Of a DNA stretch of 64,000 bases, positions 27,680 to 47,935 are shown piece after piece. The notes below the pieces were generated by a model. It was not told the origin of the DNA. It saw only the letters and a list, made by a program, of their open reading frames with translations, and made no database searches. Position 1 is the first letter of the stretch. Every line of letters starts with the position of its first letter. The stretch comes from Latrodectus hesperus. Its lineage: Eukaryota; Arthropoda; Arachnida; Araneae; Theridiidae. The stretch spans positions 71,812,845-71,876,844 of the forward strand of contig CM075857.1 in assembly GCA_037975125.1 (NCBI GenBank). The letters are read 5' to 3'. The position numbers and the translations under genes are program-made.

Positions 27680-30565
27680 ATTTAGAATTTATCTTTATTC
27701 AGAGAAAAAATCTTTTGCAATGGATGAAAATTTTTGATTGTTCTGCATATTAATGATATTTCGTAAGAATCATCTATCTTATACATTAATTATACGATTT
27801 AATTGTAAGCATTATTTTGAATGATATTGTAATAATCAATGAAATATTTTTTGCATTGTTTTAAAAGTTGAGTTTTATCTCATTAAAAATGTATCATTTA
27901 TGTTAATAAATTTTTAACGTATAAGAAAATATTTTTTTCTAATACATATAATAACGATTCTATTATTACATATCAGCCTGTTCATTTCAATGCCTGACTG
28001 TACTTGGATTATCGCTTGAAATATTTGAACAATCAACAAACAAATGATTATTTACAGAAGTTTAGTATGATTAGTGTGTAATATTATAAAAATAACATTA
28101 AAATTTAAGTAATTAAAATTTTATTATTTAAATTGGATGATTTTTTAAAAGTAAACTGTCCTATAATTTTAAATAATGTAATTTACTTTTGTACAGAGCA
28201 ACAGTTAAAATTATTTTAATATAAAATTTTATTAACTAAAAATGCTATTTAAGCATGTTTCAGGTAAAACTGCAATTACAGAAACTTAAATAAATATTCT
28301 ATATAAAGTATATGATTTAAAAAATTAAGTTTGATTTGAATAACATTAAATTTGTTAGGTTTTGAAATTCCAGTATCATTTATTATATTTTATAAAGGAA
28401 GAACCTTTGTGTAAATTTATTATGAAATATATTAAAAGAAATTTTTGCTATAAACTAGAGAGTAAATGAAAATTATTATTGGATACAGGAATGAATTTAT
28501 TATTCATCTTCCCATCACTAAATAAACGATTTTTAAAATTTTTATTATTAAAATTACAAAACTTATGCACAGAAAACACCATTAACTACAACTTTTTTAC
28601 ATTTCAATAAGACTCCAAATATGAAAAATTTCAATGGTATTTTCTTTTTCGCAAACTATAAATTACAAGTCGGCATAGGTAAAAATGTATTTTTTCTATA
28701 AAGACATACTATATAACATAATATATTGTGTAACATACTATATAAAACTTTTTCAGGAACTATGTATTAATCAAATTTTATACTCAATAAATAACATAAA
28801 ATTGCCACGATTAATAAAAAAGTGAATTAAGAAAAAATAGTAAATGATGAATAATTAATTTGCATAATATTTTTCTTTAAGAAAATGGTGCAATAATTTA
28901 AGTTCTAAATAACATAAATTGAAAAGTATAATAATTTCAATATGTTCTTTCTCTTTACAGGGAATAATATTAGATATTTTATCGGTTTTTCGATTATATT
29001 AATTGAAAAATTAAAGTTTCGAAAATAAATTTACTTTAAAAATATAAATTTAAAAATATAATTCCCATCTGATCCTCTGATAAATTTTACTCTAAATTAT
29101 TTTCATTCATAAATGTTTCTAAGTTTATATGATTTTAACTGATATCTTGCAATTTTTGCATGAAAACATAACTTTAGAAAAATATTCATCTGTTTTTGAA
29201 ATATTTTCTGAAGCTTAGAAAGGGGGAAGTTTAGAACGAACATTACTGTTGCATATTAACTTATATTAGTCTACTTGTATCATGCTTTTCTGTTCAAAAT
29301 GAGAATTTATATTTTTTGTGTCATTTCCTTATAAAAAGTTATTTTAATGGAACTTATATATAAAGATAAAATGGAGACTAGAATAAAAAATGAGTCCAAT
29401 TTTAAGTAAATAAATTATGAAGTATAGAAAAGTTTACTTAAGTTATATACTCAAAAACATATTGTAATAAAAATTATCCTCCCTCTCAATAAAGAATAGT
29501 TGATAAAAATGCTTATTTAGAATCCAAAATGAAATTGTGAATTGTATTTCAATATATAGATTTGCTGAAATTTTGTGCATTAAAAATGGTTTATATCTAT
29601 TATGAAAAAAGAATTAAAGTAATTTTTGTGTTTTACAACAAAAGATTTCAAAGTTATTTTTAGAATTTTATTGCTCTGTGTTTCCCCAGGATAGTTTTTC
29701 ACAGTGTGTGTGTGTATGGATAGTTATTGAAAAAGTTTATGAAAGACTAATTATAAATGAATGGAAAAATCAAATCGGATTGTATTTGTACAGTGAGATA
29801 TATTTTGAACTATTGTGAGATATATATTGAAGCAATTCACAAAGTTAACGATATTTTCACCTTAATTGTGATAAGAGGGACTGTGATAAACATTAATGAT
29901 TGTAATTGCAAATTAATATTTTCTGATGTGAGAGTATTAGGATTTTCATGTATATAGCAAAAAAGGAAATCATACTTGCAGTAAAACTGAATGTATGTGC
30001 AAAATAATTTGAGATTAAACTTAACGATTTATGGTACTTTAATACATTATAACGTTTATAAATACATACGTGTGTGTGTATTTTAGATATTTGAATATTA
30101 TCATCTCAAAAAATAAGAACTTTAAGAAGAATGTTCTTAAAATTCCAGCAAAAAATTAATAGAATTAGAAAATTATTATCTCATTTTAAATGCGTGTGGT
30201 GGAAACTTAGTCAAAATATATTTAATAACTGGTATGGCTTTAAATATAAAAACTGGTGTGTGTATTGAATCATTATTGTTGGAAACATACATATATTATT
30301 TGGTCATTCTTTTTTATTTACAATTGAACGCAACTTGTTAATGAACTTGACTACAAGAAAATTTCTGCTTTTTAATTCGAATTAAATTTTTAAATTAACT
30401 ATTATATTCTTTCAAATTTGAATGCTACTTTTTACTGAAAATATGCTTTCTCAATCTAATAAGAAGCACTGTACTGAAAGATTGAATAAATTTAAGAGGT
30501 TCTTCTTATTAAAATTATCTAATTTTTCTGATGTTTTGTACTATTTGATATTCTTTAACTATATG
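27680..30565. other. AT-rich intergenic sequence
   Basis: No element or gene recognised. Frames at 29757-29957 and 30422-30670 (plus) have no motifs; the second runs into the 3' end of retrotransposon copy A. Confidence 0.6.
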
Positions 30566-32763
30566 ATAACAATTATATATTTTATTTTAAATTTGGGAAA
30601 ACAAAAATATCTCCCTGTGCACCAAGGAATACCACACAGGGCCCGAAGGTACAATAAATGTACTACATAACAAATCCAAATAAATCATGAGATGAAAAAA
30701 AAAATAATAATAAAAGTAGGCAGAGAAAAAAAAGAGATATAAAAATGAAAAATGAATTAGATAACAGTATGGATAAATTTTACAAAAAATTCAAAATTCT
30801 CTTTCTTAACTAGGTCCACCACGATTGGGGGCCACCTGTTATTTAAGTCTTTACAAAGCTCGTTCCTTACTTCTGAAACAGATGGGCATTCAAGAAGAAC
30901 GGTGAGAAGTGTTGTCATTCCCAGAGTTGCACTTGCACACCTCAATGTTTTTAATGTGGAAACGGTGAAGGTAACTATTGAATTTCCCATGTCCAGTGAG
31001 GAATTGCGTAATTTTAAAGTCAGTGTAAAACCAGTAGTTTTTAATTCTGCATTGAACTGAAGGGAAAAAATATTTGGTCCACTTACAATTAGGAGAGGAA
31101 ATGAAACCTGAGTTCCATTCTGTGATAATCTTCTTTTTGGTAGTGGTTTTGAAAAAAGACTTGGGTAAGCTGGTATTGAGTTTATTTGGAAGTGAAAGAG
31201 AAGATTTGGCCAGGAAATCCACTCTCTCATTTCCATACACACCACTATGACCCTTGACATGGGAGAAAGTGAAGGAAATATTTTTGATATCACACATATT
31301 AATTGAAGTCTGGACTTCTACTGTAAGTCTTTCAAAACTAGTTACATCTTGTAGAGCCAGTAGGGATGACATCGAGTCACTGCAAATTAGAAATTTTTGG
31401 AAAGGCTTGCTTATGGCATATTTAACAGCAAGATTAATGCAGAGTAACTCCGCTTGGAAAATAGAACTGTAATCATTAATGTGGTATACCTGATGACTCA
31501 CTTCAAAACAATTCTGAAAGCATACGTATGCAAGACCTACTTTTTCAATAACTTTACTCCCATCTGTAAAGTAAATTAGATCATAGTCTTCTTCCCTAAC
31601 GCTATCAAATGCAGCAAGAGGAGCAGGAGATCTTGTATATGGATGAGGTAGGGATGAAAAGTCCAAATCACCATCAAGATGGTTAGAAAAAGAGTCTTGA
31701 GCATAACGATAAGCCTCATTTTGATGAAGTATGACAACATCAAGAGGTGGAAGACCAGAGAGAATGAAAAGAGCATCATAACTGATTGTTCTATATCCTC
31801 TAACAATTCTCAAGAGCAGCTTTCTTTGTATTTTCCTGATAAGTTTTCGGTTTATTTTTTCCTCAAACTGTCTCCCCAAATTCGTGAAGCATAAAGAATA
31901 ACAGGAACAATGCCTTGTTTATAAATCAATTTTGAAACTTCGAATTTAATACCGTAACTGTTATTGCAAATTCTATACAATGCATTAGTAAGAATGTTAG
32001 CCTTAGCTAAAATGTATTTCAAATGTTCCTTCCAGTGAAGTTTACTATCGACAACAACGCCCAGATATTTAATTTTATCTACAACTTCCAGATAATTGCT
32101 ACCCATAGCAAGATTGATAGTGGCATCAATGTTGGCCTTTTTGTAAATCATCATTACTTTGCACTTCGTATGATTGAATTCCAGCTTGCAATGTTGAGCC
32201 CAATCATGAATAAAATCAAGAATATCTTGAGCAGTACTGCATAAATCGGGAAAGTTTTTGTTCTGGACAGTTACGAGTAAGTCATCTGCAAAAGCAATTT
32301 TCCAGCACTTAAATGCATTCAATTTTTTTAGTAAATCATTCATAATTAGGTTCCAAAGAAATGGGCCAGAAACAGACCCTTGTGGACATCATTTTTGGAT
32401 GTTAACTACTTTCGACTTATTGCCAAGAGTGAGAACAGCCGTTCTGTTGTTCAGGAAACTGCGGAAGAGATTGAGAATATTTGAAGGAGTATAAGCCTCC
32501 TTCATTAAGGAAATAATAAAGGGCCACCACGCGTTATCAAACGCTCCTTTTATGTCCAATGAAAGGAGAATAGTGAACAAATTTTTCTTTTTCCCATCCT
32601 TTACAATGTGAACAAGTCGCAGTAGTGCATCCTCAGTAGATTTCTGTGGTGTGAATCCATATTGGTCTTTACTAGTATAATTGCGATTGCTAAGATGCCA
32701 TCTTAGTCTGTTTGTAAGAAGCTTTTCGAGACATTTTCCAATGCAAGGCAATAACAATTATAT
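30566..32763 (-). mobile_element. Non-LTR retrotransposon copy A, 5'-truncated, with 13-bp TSDs
   Basis: The element occupies 30579-32750 on the minus strand. The 13-bp sequence ataacaattatat (plus sense) flanks it exactly at 30566-30578 and 32751-32763. It is 5'-truncated inside the reverse transcriptase domain, as is usual for incomplete target-primed reverse transcription. The 3' UTR (below 30757) contains the conserved segment gggccctgtgtggtattcc (minus sense, near 30630) shared with copies at 47.9 kb and 57.2 kb, and ends in an A-rich tail (ttaaaataaaat). It carries the RT core, RNase H and C-terminal zinc motif of ORF2; nothing of ORF1 or the endonuclease remains. Confidence 0.93.
30757..32750 (-). 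pseudogene. ORF2 fragment of copy A: reverse transcriptase and RNase H
   Basis: Minus-strand order: RT fingers (KLLTNRLRWHL, YGFTPQKSTEDALLRL); motif A SLDIKGAFDN; motif B CPQGSVSGPFLWN; motif C FADD (32281-32292, catalytic); LEFNHTKCKVMMI; IKYLGVVVDSKLHWKEH. RNase H follows with YFTDGSK (TDG at 31559-31567), FQAELLCINLAV, ICSDSMSSLLAL and VKGHSGVYGNERVDFLAK, so all four acidic catalytic residues (D, E, D, D) are kept. The C-terminus has CKC...H...C, then DLVKKENFEFFVKFIHTVI and TAA at 30757-30759. Damage: a TGA at 32389-32391 where copy C has Gly (QKGCP), a frameshift near 31852-31880 at an A-run, and another near 30890-30915 in the zinc motif. Few lesions and clear TSDs suggest a fairly young but dead copy. 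Confidence 0.93.
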
Positions 32764-33100
32764 TTCCAAAATTAAGTTTTTAGTCTTATTATAAATTTAT
32801 GATTTTTACTATTATTATTTGTTGGCTAAACTTTTAAATTACATATTGGGACAAAGATTATGTTAATGCATTGCTTGACATATAAAATGCAATACCAAGA
32901 AAGACTGGGTAGAAAATTATGCAAATTTCAGGGTAGGCAAACCTTACTGAGTTATGCAACTGATGTGAAATGCGCAGCTCTCTCGCGCAATATCATAAGA
33001 TATAAGGTGACAAACCTGCAGAGTGGGCAATATCCGCACTGCTATTGCTGCTTGGAAAACAATCATTGAAAGATCGTTCTTGTCGCAAAAGGTGACTGTA
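32764..33100. other. Spacer between copy A and a Tc1-like relic
   Basis: AT-rich to about 32860, then more complex. A 69-codon plus-strand frame at 32860-33069 (MLMHCLTYKMQYQERLGRKL...) has no recognised domain and may be the 5' non-coding part of the Tc1-like element. No left terminal repeat was identified. Confidence 0.45.
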
Positions 33101-33119
33101 ATTGCAAAGAATGCAAGGC

Positions 33120-34306
33120 CGTCATCGAGTTTACGAGGGGCATTGTGATTGAACTGAGAAGGGTAGGCTGGTCTTTACGGAAAATTGCAGTTGACAGACA
33201 ACTAGACGCATCCACAGTGTACTGGCTGTGACGAAGTTGGTTGGAACGAGGAACTGTGGAACGTTTTTGGGGTGCCGATGCAGTCAGAGTTGTTGAACCC
33301 TATTTCAGAAGTATTTCAGTGTTGTAAATATTTAAAAATTTTATAACTATTATTTCGATGAAGCTAAAGTGACACCAGCACGCGTGGATCGATGCTTCTG
33401 ACGCGAGTGGTGGTGGTCCCTCAAAGCACATCTACCGAAATTCTGCAGTATGTGCAAGACTCCCATATTGATGCTCCCGTATTGATTAGAGTCATTTGCC
33501 GTCGATTGGTCGCGAGTGGCCAACACATGGCGCCAGTTAAGAAGACAGCCATTCACCCCACAGTATAGACACCAATGTATCGAATGGTGCCCTATTAGAG
33601 ATATGTAGACGTTGGAGTGGCATAGGATCGTCTTCTCAGATGAGTCACGCTTCTGTTTCTACATGCGAGTACAGCATTAACATGGAGACAGATCCAATCC
33701 TGCAGCAATTGTAGAACGCCCCACTGCGCGACAACGTCACATCATGATTTGGGATACTATTGCGAAAGATTCTAGATCATCCCTAGTTCATATTCACGGC
33801 ACTATGACAACCCAACATTGCATGGAGGATGTGCTGCGGCAGGTGACTCTACTTACTTTCAGGGGATGGCCAATAGCTTTTGTTAGTTATGAAACGCCTG
33901 AACGCACATTGGTCGCATCAAGAAGTTGCACAACTGCTTCCCTATCCACTACGCTTTCCAGATTTCTTCCCAATCATACAGGTTTGGGTAATGATTGGGA
34001 GCTATTTGCAGAGCTTGTCACTGTTTCCTTCCAAAGACCCACTTCGTCAAATGGTTGGCAGGGAATTATAGCATTCCTCAGCATGCCATCTATACTTTCT
34101 TTGATTATGTGTATTAACGTGTTATTGTGTGCTTAGCCGTCAAAGTTAGTCTTACAACCTACTGACCGGATCCTGTTCTCGCTCTGTATTACGTAGATCA
34201 TTTCGAAATACAGATCACTTATTGTTTATTGCTGTCTCTGTCTGCTTTTCGAATCACATTCTAGCAACTTTTTATTGGTGTTAAATTTTCAGTGTCGGGC
34301 AGTGTA
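33120..34306 (+). pseudogene. Tc1-like transposase relic (DDE), first copy
   Basis: Plus-strand blocks in the order of a Tc1-family transposase, in changing frames: a helix-turn-helix region (RGIVIELRRVGWSLRKIAVD and STVYWL, 33130-33230); a second DNA-binding part (TSTEILQYVQDSHIDAPVLI, about 33425-33485); IVFSDESRF (33624-33650, first catalytic Asp at 33639-33641); ERPTARQRHIMIWDTIAKDS and RSSLVHIHGTMTTQHCMEDV (33715-33830); then a decayed second-Asp and C-terminal region (THIGRIKKLHNCFP, about 33900). Stops, frameshifts and an AT-rich interruption at 33300-33360 disable it. The right end (tcagtgtcgggcagtgTA, ending 34306) looks like a Tc1-type terminal repeat beside a TA target. The left repeat was not found. 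Confidence 0.85.
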
Positions 34307-34427
34307 TTTAATTTTGTGTGAAATTAAAATTTTATATCTGATTATATGATTCGATTATTCCAAAATGTATTTTGTATTTTCAGAAACAAAATATAATACA
34401 TTTTTTGTTGTTGAGAATCCTGTTGTC

Positions 34428-34482
34428 TTATATAATGGATTCTCAACAGGAGAAACTTACCTGTTGAGAATCCATTATATAA
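34428..34482. repeat. Perfect 23-bp inverted repeat, 9-nt loop
   Basis: Left arm 34428-34450 (ttatataatggattctcaac plus agg) and right arm 34460-34482 are exact reverse complements. Further out, tacattttttgtt (about 34398-34410) pairs imperfectly with aacaaaatgta (about 34482-34492). The unpaired left bulge (34409-34427) contains gttgagaatcctgttg, another copy of the arm sequence. Confidence 0.9.
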
Positions 34483-35785
34483 ACAAAATGTACCAAAACA
34501 ACAACTGCAAAATTGCTTTTTATATTTTAATGCTGCATTTTTACCCTTAAAATTTCTTCAATTTTCGAACAAAAATCACCAATTATATCTGCATACGTGG
34601 AACGTAAAAATTAGTAATTTTACTAAAATGTTAAAAATTAAAAATTTAGATTTTAATTTATTATACTGATTTGGAAACTTTCATTTGTCTTATACAGAAA
34701 ATTTAAAATATATAGTTGGTAACAATAGTAATATTTTTTTTAAATATTAAAATAAGTCTCAAAAAGAGGAATATTTATCCACTAGAATATCGTTTCTTTT
34801 TTAAAATTTGTCCGGAAAAGAATACATCCAATTCATCCACATAAATTCTGTAAGTGAAGCTTGTTTATTTGTGTCATGTGATAGAAGTACTTTAAGTTCA
34901 ATAGATCTCTTCGTCACATTCACTTGAGAATCAGCCATACCCAACACTGGAAGTCTCACATTTTTCTAGGAAGGCGTAATAAATTAGCGTAGGTCTAGGC
35001 TATAAAAGTCTTCGTTGATCCTAAATCCAAGTAAGCTTTATGTGTTTTGTTTATTGTCTGAAATCCTTCAGAAAAAACAAGCTATTTTCACGAATAAGAA
35101 TGAGTCAAGTTGCTTGAAACCTTTTTATTGTTTTTAGTTGCTTATGTGCAGTTGTTTCAAAAAATTTTGTTTTATACAATTAATCAATATTTATATGTTA
35201 ACTTTTCAGATTCATTTAAATGAAACTTGAATTTATGTGATAAATTTATATATGTTTGATGAATAATGGTTTTTAGATATAATACTATATTAAAGTTTAG
35301 AAAGAATATTCAATAAATTGTATGTACTTCATATTTGCAGATGCATAATTACACTTTATAGCCTTTTTAAGATCTAATTATAGAAAGGAATTTTATTACA
35401 TATTTTAATTTCAGAAATTATCTTAAACAACGTTTTTTTGGTATTAGATCACTTTTCTTTTCCTCAGTAAATATAACACCTTTAAAAATTGGTAAATATG
35501 ATTTTTCATGATGCAACTACTTTAAAATATTTTGAAAGTAAGAAAATCTTTATTTGTAACATAATGGATTCAAACATATGACTGTACACAAAGTTTTTAC
35601 TGTAGAATGAATATTAATCATAAAAAGGGAGATGTTGACTTCGCATCTGATGAAAGAAGGTTTCCGATTATCTATTTACATAAAGCATTTCTTATATATA
35701 AGCAATTTAAGGATGTTCAGATTGATAATGAATTCGAATCGTAAATCATTTAATAAAAACTTTGAATACTAAAACATCTAATCGT

Positions 35786-35919
35786 TACAGATTGCATTTC
35801 CATCTTAGAGAATTAAAGAGTAAAATTATTAGTTTAACACAAATATAAAATTAGGTGTATATTCGTATTAAACAAATACTTTTACTCTTTTATTCTCAAT
35901 GATGGAAATGCAAACTGTA
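35786..35919. mobile_element. 130-bp MITE-like element with about 40-bp terminal inverted repeats and TA duplication
   Basis: Left end CAGATTGCATTTCCATC from 35788; right end, in reverse complement from 35917, CAGTTTGCATTTCCATC. The imperfect match continues about 40 bp inward (through GAGAAT and AAAGAGTAAAA). TA dinucleotides flank both ends (35786-35787 and 35918-35919). No coding capacity. Size, end structure and TA target match a miniature non-autonomous Tc1/mariner-type element. Its ends do not resemble those of the mariner or Tc1 relics in this window. Confidence 0.75.
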
Positions 35920-35925
35920 GGGAAT

Positions 35926-36080
35926 TATAATTAGGTTTAATATAATTAGGTTAAAATTTAATTAGGTTTAAATTAAAAATTGTAATTTAATAAATGAAAT
36001 GAATGAATGAATTATGTTTAAATATAATTAGGTTTAAATATACATAAAATATAATTAGGTTTAAATTTAAAATTGTAATT
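35926..36080. repeat. Cluster of taattaggtttaaa repeats
   Basis: The motif (t)aattaggtttaaa or close variants occurs about five times. Two copies extend into a longer shared unit (aattaggtttaaatt followed by aaaattgtaatt). This is local, imperfect repeat expansion in very AT-rich sequence. Confidence 0.65.
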
Positions 36081-37502
36081 AAATTTTCTGCATACAGTAT
36101 TTAGTGATACTATTTTCATCTCGTAATTACAAATTGTTTTCATAATGTTCTTATTAATATATATATTACCATGCATTTAAGTAAATAATTTAACTATACA
36201 GAGCATAAAAGTTCGTTACTAAGTGAATTTTCTTGTACAAGATTGAATGCTGATATTATTTTAGAAGTTCGGGTACACCCTAGTATTCAATCAGCATAAA
36301 TGGAATACAAATAAAGCTATTTAAAAGCTAAATATATTTCTTCAAATCTTCCTTTAAACCTAATTTTTCCCAGCTAAAAAAGGAAAGTTAACAGAATGTT
36401 TTTTATCATCTCAAGGAAGATTTTCTTCAAGTGCTATTTCAAATAGTGAAATCAGGGAAAGACATATTGTAAATAAGAATAAAATAAAAGCAAAGATTTT
36501 GCAATTAAATCGTAACTAATTCGCAAATTATGAAGTAAAAGTTTTGCTGCTAAGATTTTTTTTTGAAAATCATGATTTTTATAAAAAATACAAAACTAAT
36601 ATACAAAATATGCTAATGTATATATAAATAATTTATCTTGTCATATTTTCACAATGCAATTGACAATTCCATACCTTTCACTGTTAATCAGTTTCCTTAT
36701 TCACTAAATTTTCAACTTATCAAAATTTCAAGTTTTTCAGTTCAATCGTATACTTTTTCTTGTTGAGTAAATATGGTGATTGCTTTATTGTTGTGTTCAG
36801 ATAATATTAGATTACCTTTTTGGACGAAATGAACTTTGCTTTTTCTCGTGAACTTCGTAGTGTTAGTCAGAGAACTAATTTCTAGGTTAATTTCAAGAGC
36901 TTTCTTTCGTTGCTTCTGCATATTTTAATATTCAGAAGATCCGAGGTATTTAAATTATCTTGTTCTTTTCATAGCTATTAAATGTGCATAATATAAAGCT
37001 TTTGATAAAATCAAAAACAATTCTGTCACAATTTAAATAACATCTCTCTTCATGATCCTTTTGTATTTTCATTCATTCATCCATTCGTTTAAATATGATA
37101 TTTCATAAATCAAAGGTATTTGTTTATTCTAGATCCTACTGAGATCTTGCTATTTTTTAAAAACATCCATCCTTTTTTTTCAAGGAAATATGATGCAAAG
37201 GAGAACGTATAACGCAATTTATATTATTAATTCTAATTTGAAAAGGAATTTTGCAAATGTAAAATTACTTTCAAATTATTATGAAGATACTTCATCTTAT
37301 TCTACGACATGAATATAGTTAAGAATAATATTAAAAAGTGATTTATGAAATAGTAAAGGATTATCTTAATAACACAGAAAAGATAATCATTGTTTGAAGG
37401 CATACATTTTGCAGAGGTGAGTGCACACACACATAGAGCAGATTTCTGTGTTAAAAGTGTAAAAGGTGTAAAAATAATTTTTTTCAGGCTTTATATATAC
37501 AT

Positions 37503-44279
<6,777 letters not shown>

Positions 44280-47200
44280 CAAAATTGAATATTGACAGAC
44301 AACATAATTACATTTGTGGAAGTAAAAATGCAATACATTAATATATAACGAGCACGAGCAATAAATATTTTTATAATAGTTAACGATATTGACAAATCTA
44401 AATTATAAGCATATTGGAAAGCAAAAGCATTATATTATGTATAATAAATAAAATTAAAACCTTTTCGATATTAAATGAATATTAAAACATTTATTTCGCA
44501 TATACATGATTCTAACATTAAGCATCTTTAAAAATATAATTACATCAAATTGATAATTTTAATAAGTACTTTTCACATATTTGCACAATTCTTTAAATTA
44601 AATATATCATAATTAAAGTAAAATTTATGTGAAATTTTATAGACATTATAATTATTGTTCCTAATTTTTGCAGCTATTTAATGAAAAAATTATTTAAAAT
44701 GAGAAATAGGTAACATTTAATATTTTTTGTCAGGATATATAACTCCATTAATTAAGGAATTTTGCGAAACCATAATTATTCATGTATGTATAGTTTAAGA
44801 AAAATGTAACATTAAATATTTTTATACATTACCATCGATTAATTAATTTAAGTGTGTGTTATCAACAAATTAAATTTATAAATAAATTTTTTTCTGCAAA
44901 TAAAATTTATTTAGTGAAATATATATTTGGTTATTAAAAGACTAATTTAGTAAATAAAATACTAAAAATATCAGTTTAAACGAATATTTGCTCTACAATG
45001 AAAGTGTAAGCATTGGTAATAAGATTAATAAATGATTTTATGATTGTTTAAAGTTTTTGCTAAATTTAATAATCTTTTAAATAACTTTAGTTCATCTCTT
45101 TCTTTTAGAAAAATATGCTTTTATATCTTAGATTTTATAATTACTGAATTTTCAATTCTATGTAATTTATTTTCTCAATATGTTTATCAATGATATTCCA
45201 ACTTTAGATATTATTGATTTACAAAAATTTTTTCTCATGATGTGTCGTTACAAAAGTAAATTTTAAATATGAAGTAAAAGTTTGTAAAATTTGATTCGCA
45301 TCATTTATCGTAACTTTTATTTATAAGTTGTGATATTTTTTCTAATTAAGATTCAAATAAATGCGCAATATATAGTTTTAGATACTTAAATAAAGGATAT
45401 ATTTTAAAAATAATTTAATTTTTTGATATTTTAGAAAATGTTAGATTATTGCGCTGATCCCTGTTCAGACAAGTTAGAATTTATGTAATGGAATCAACAA
45501 TAATGAATTCTCTCCAGTGACAATGATGTTTCTTATCTAGAAATGATTAATTTTAACCAATTTTGTTTGTAGAGGATGTGCATTTTATTTATTGTGTTAT
45601 GCTTTAGCATTACGAGTACCCACAGAATCTCGTGTCTGTGAATTTAGTAATTTGTTTAAAATAACGCATATATTATTGGAAGCAAAAAGTCGATTTTAAA
45701 CTGCAAATCTTTATTACTACTTTTCTTTCACGAATACTAACTTGACGAGTAAATGAAGGCAATATTTGAAATTGCATTTAAAAACTTTACACTGTCTAGC
45801 AATGGATAATTTTAGTATTTTTTATAACAAATAAATATGTAAAAATATCAAAATAAAATAGGAATAAATATAATTTGCTTTTACATAAGCTAAAATATGA
45901 AAAGTAAAAAAAAATTCTTTTTCTGAAATTGTTGCTCTAACAGAGATAAATGTTCCAGTGTATTGTTTAAATTTTAACTACTAAAAAAATTATCCTGGAA
46001 AACAAAGCGTTGTGTCATAAATCATTTAAAAACGTGTGCATATTAAATCATATTTTAAAATTAAAAGATTTATCAGTGAAAACAAGACGAATAACTGATA
46101 AAATTTCTGTCTATCCTTATGTGATTGTGGCATTTTATGATTTTTTTTAATGAAACAAAAAAGCTTTTATATGATATCGGTAGAATAGGGACGGTATAGA
46201 ATTTTTCGTATGCATCAGAGTTTTCAAAATGTTATTCAAATTTAAAGACTGTATGGAATTAAATTTTTAAAAAAATGCGGTTTTTTGTAATCCAAATTGA
46301 TTATCCGTCTAAGAAAAGCAATGGCAAATGTTTTGGCATAATTTTAACATAAACTTATGAATTTTCCTTTGCTTACATTTATTTGAAAAATTAGAGTAGT
46401 TATTAATTGCATGAACTGATCTCTCTTTCTATAGTAATATTGCTATAATATTTCATATATTTACATTTATGATGAGAATTATAATGGTATAAAATATCAT
46501 TGTAATCAGTTATATTACACGATAAATATTAATATTTTACAATTTGAAGCAATAAGTCATAGGATATTCTTAGGTTTACTGACAAATTGCATCAAATAAA
46601 TAACAATCTAGTCAGTGTCTCCAATTTAAAACAATTAACTTTTATAACAATTCATGAGAAGCATTAGGAAAGGTTGAAGTTACTTAAAAAGATTGTTTCA
46701 AATTAACTTTAAATTATATTCAAATAACTACATTTAGTTAGCAAAATATTTAACTTTTGACTGCAGTCTTAAAATTGAATTTTACGAGGATGATGTTTAG
46801 ATTTTCACGAATATAAGCTATGGCTACCTCTTTTAATGAAAAAATATTTAACAAAATATTAAAAAATCCTAAAGTCACATTGTTTATAAATTATTATTTT
46901 TGTACATCATAGTTTATGTATTTATTTCTTATTTGTATATTTATGCTCATTTAATTTCATTCCATATCAATATAATTAATTCTAAGGAAATTCGAGACTG
47001 TTTTTATGTGTTTTTGTTATAAGTAACAAGAAATTTTATACTCATTATATATTATTCTACATTTTCGCATTTAATCCACTTTAGATCTTTCAAACGACCA
47101 CATATTAACTTTATATAACTGGTCATAAAATATTCCTGCTTATTTCCTTATTATAAGTTATTGTCAATTATTACTTCTATGGCTTATTCTATCCTTTTTT

Positions 47201-47935
47201 GGCAGGGACAAATGGCGCTTTTAAACATACTTCTCTATCGATTGCAATAACATAGCTTACAATTTAGTTGAGCGTCCCATTTAGGGATCACAAAATTCAT
47301 TTTGTGAGACCATGCTTTCAAAATGATTTACAATGATCATTGAACTGCATTTTAATAGCAGTTGAACTTAGTAGTTTCAGTGTCAATTTTTTCTTTTTTT
47401 TGCTGAAGATTAGTGCTGCTGTATGAGAGATAAAGAAAAGAAATTAGGATTGTTTGAAAATTATGACTCAAAATTCAACAGTTATGATATATTATCCCCA
47501 GAAAATTTTGAGAAAGAGGAAAAATCATGATTTTTTATTATATTAAGTTGACTAATTGAAAAGATAAAAATATTTGTTGTCGAAATTATAAATAAAATCA
47601 TAAATATGTTGAATTTAGGAACAATACTATGTTACAAATTTATTTCATCCTTTAAATGTTATATTTAGACACCCATATAAGAATTTCTGTAACAGTCTTG
47701 TGTATTTAAAATTTATATACTAAAATAATATTATAAAACTTGAAGCGAAAACATATAGATTGTCAAAATGTTATTAAGTAAACTATGAGTGTAGTTAAAC
47801 AGCCAAAATTAAAAATGTGGAAACATAATACTAACGTCATATAAAGTTATATTATAACTAAAATTCTGGAAAATTTGTTACATATTCTTTTAAATTCCAA
47901 AAATAATTTTAAAAAATAATAATTTCTATTGCAGT
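44280..47935. other. AT-rich intergenic sequence
   Basis: No gene or element recognised. A small hairpin (tcacaaaa-ttca-ttttgtga) lies near 47290-47310. Confidence 0.6.

Noticed and set aside
31254..32494. Several plus-strand frames over copy A, and minus-strand frames over copy C at 55931-56474
   Set aside because: Antisense shadows of the reverse transcriptase and RNase H coding strand; the same shadow appears opposite both copies.
35926..36080. Repeat cluster as a CRISPR array or telomere-like repeat
   Set aside because: Units are irregular, very AT-rich and without uniform spacers; the setting is a eukaryotic repeat-rich region.
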